A stretch of 5,746 nucleotides of DNA from positions 1 to 5,746 of the forward strand of contig JAADHY010000597.1 in NCBI GenBank assembly GCA_013151585.1. The letters run 5' to 3'. The translations under genes and the position numbers were made by a program. Of this stretch, positions 5,478 to 5,746 are shown in pieces; the stretch's first letter is position 1; each line of letters starts with the position of its first letter. The stretch is from Planctomycetota bacterium. GTDB lineage: Bacteria; Planctomycetota; Planctomycetia; Planctomycetales; Planctomycetaceae. The notes under the pieces are model-generated. The model ran no database searches, was not told the origin of the DNA, and worked only from the letters and a program-made list of their open reading frames with translations.

Positions 5478-5746
5478 ATGCCGGAGATGCCAACCGCCAG
5501 CGAAGAAAGGACGCAATCGACCGTCATGCTTTGGGAAGTCGAAATCCGACCCGCTTTGGGCCAAATCGACCGCGAGGCCGAACGCGTTCTGAGCGAGTGT
5601 CAGGCTTTGGGACTCGGCTCCGTCCGCCATGTTGAAACCGCTCGGTCCTTCTTGATCCAGGTGGGCGCCGATGACGGTGCCGATGCGAACCGAGGGGACG
5701 CGAGTCCGTCCCCGAGCGGTCCGGATCAACGCGGTCCGGCTCGCCC
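5478..5746 (+). CDS. purL: Phosphoribosylformylglycinamidine synthase PurL with N-terminal PurS-like domain (partial, runs off the right edge)
   Basis: Only the first 89 residues are present. From residue 17, LWEVEIRPALGQIDREAERV, then LGLGSVRHVETARSFLIQV, gives a beta-alpha-beta pattern typical of PurS: a first strand, a helix with D-REAERV, then the G-(x)-V strand and a return strand. I recall planctomycete PurL proteins starting with a very similar PurS-like segment (MLWEVEIRP type) fused ahead of the synthase. The enzyme converts FGAR to FGAM with ATP and glutamine in purine synthesis; the synthase domain itself lies beyond the window. Residues 65-89 after the second PurS strand are low in complexity (Asp, Gly, Ser, Pro) and look like an inserted linker. 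If translation starts at 5526 the first 16 residues are absent. The identification rests on a short N-terminus. Confidence 0.7.
   Translation, partial: MPEMPTASEERTQSTVMLWEVEIRPALGQIDREAERVLSECQALGLGSVRHVETARSFLIQVGADDGADANRGDASPSPSGPDQRGPAR

Overview
This window looks like chromosomal DNA from a GC-rich planctomycete, most likely of the Pirellula/Rhodopirellula type. The evidence is the overall gene style, a PurL protein that starts with a fused PurS-like domain, a secreted Asp-box (sialidase-like) protein, and genes scattered on both strands with sparse Shine-Dalgarno sites. The taxonomic assignment is an inference from these features.

Layout from left to right. Positions 1-916 on the minus strand hold the N-terminal 305 residues of an AmpG/AT-1-like major facilitator permease that runs off the left edge. 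Diverging from it across about 240 bp is a membrane-anchored or secreted zinc metallopeptidase (1157-2101, plus) with an HEFAH motif and a downstream EYFAE motif like that of the anthrax lethal factor-like (ATLF) fold. Converging on that gene from the right is a secreted sialidase-type beta-propeller protein with four Asp boxes (2311-3483, minus). A 450-bp divergent spacer (3484-3937) follows. It contains two back-to-back small hairpins and a near-consensus sigma70-type promoter placed so that the tyrA transcript would begin at or within a base of its start codon. tyrA (3947-4894, plus) encodes prephenate dehydrogenase. Next comes a 109-residue protein of unknown function with codon use unlike its neighbours (5070-5399, plus). 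The right edge holds the start of purL (5478 onward, plus).

The genes do not form an obvious single pathway. tyrA (tyrosine synthesis) and purL (purine synthesis) are housekeeping genes. The permease, metallopeptidase and sialidase-like protein are envelope or extracellular functions, possibly linked to glycan or peptide scavenging. I found no RNA gene, CRISPR array, insertion sequence or phage module, and nothing that amounts to a convincing new multi-gene system. The items most worth a second look are the apparent leaderless tyrA start, the hairpin pair next to it, the ATLF-like protease and the small orphan gene.
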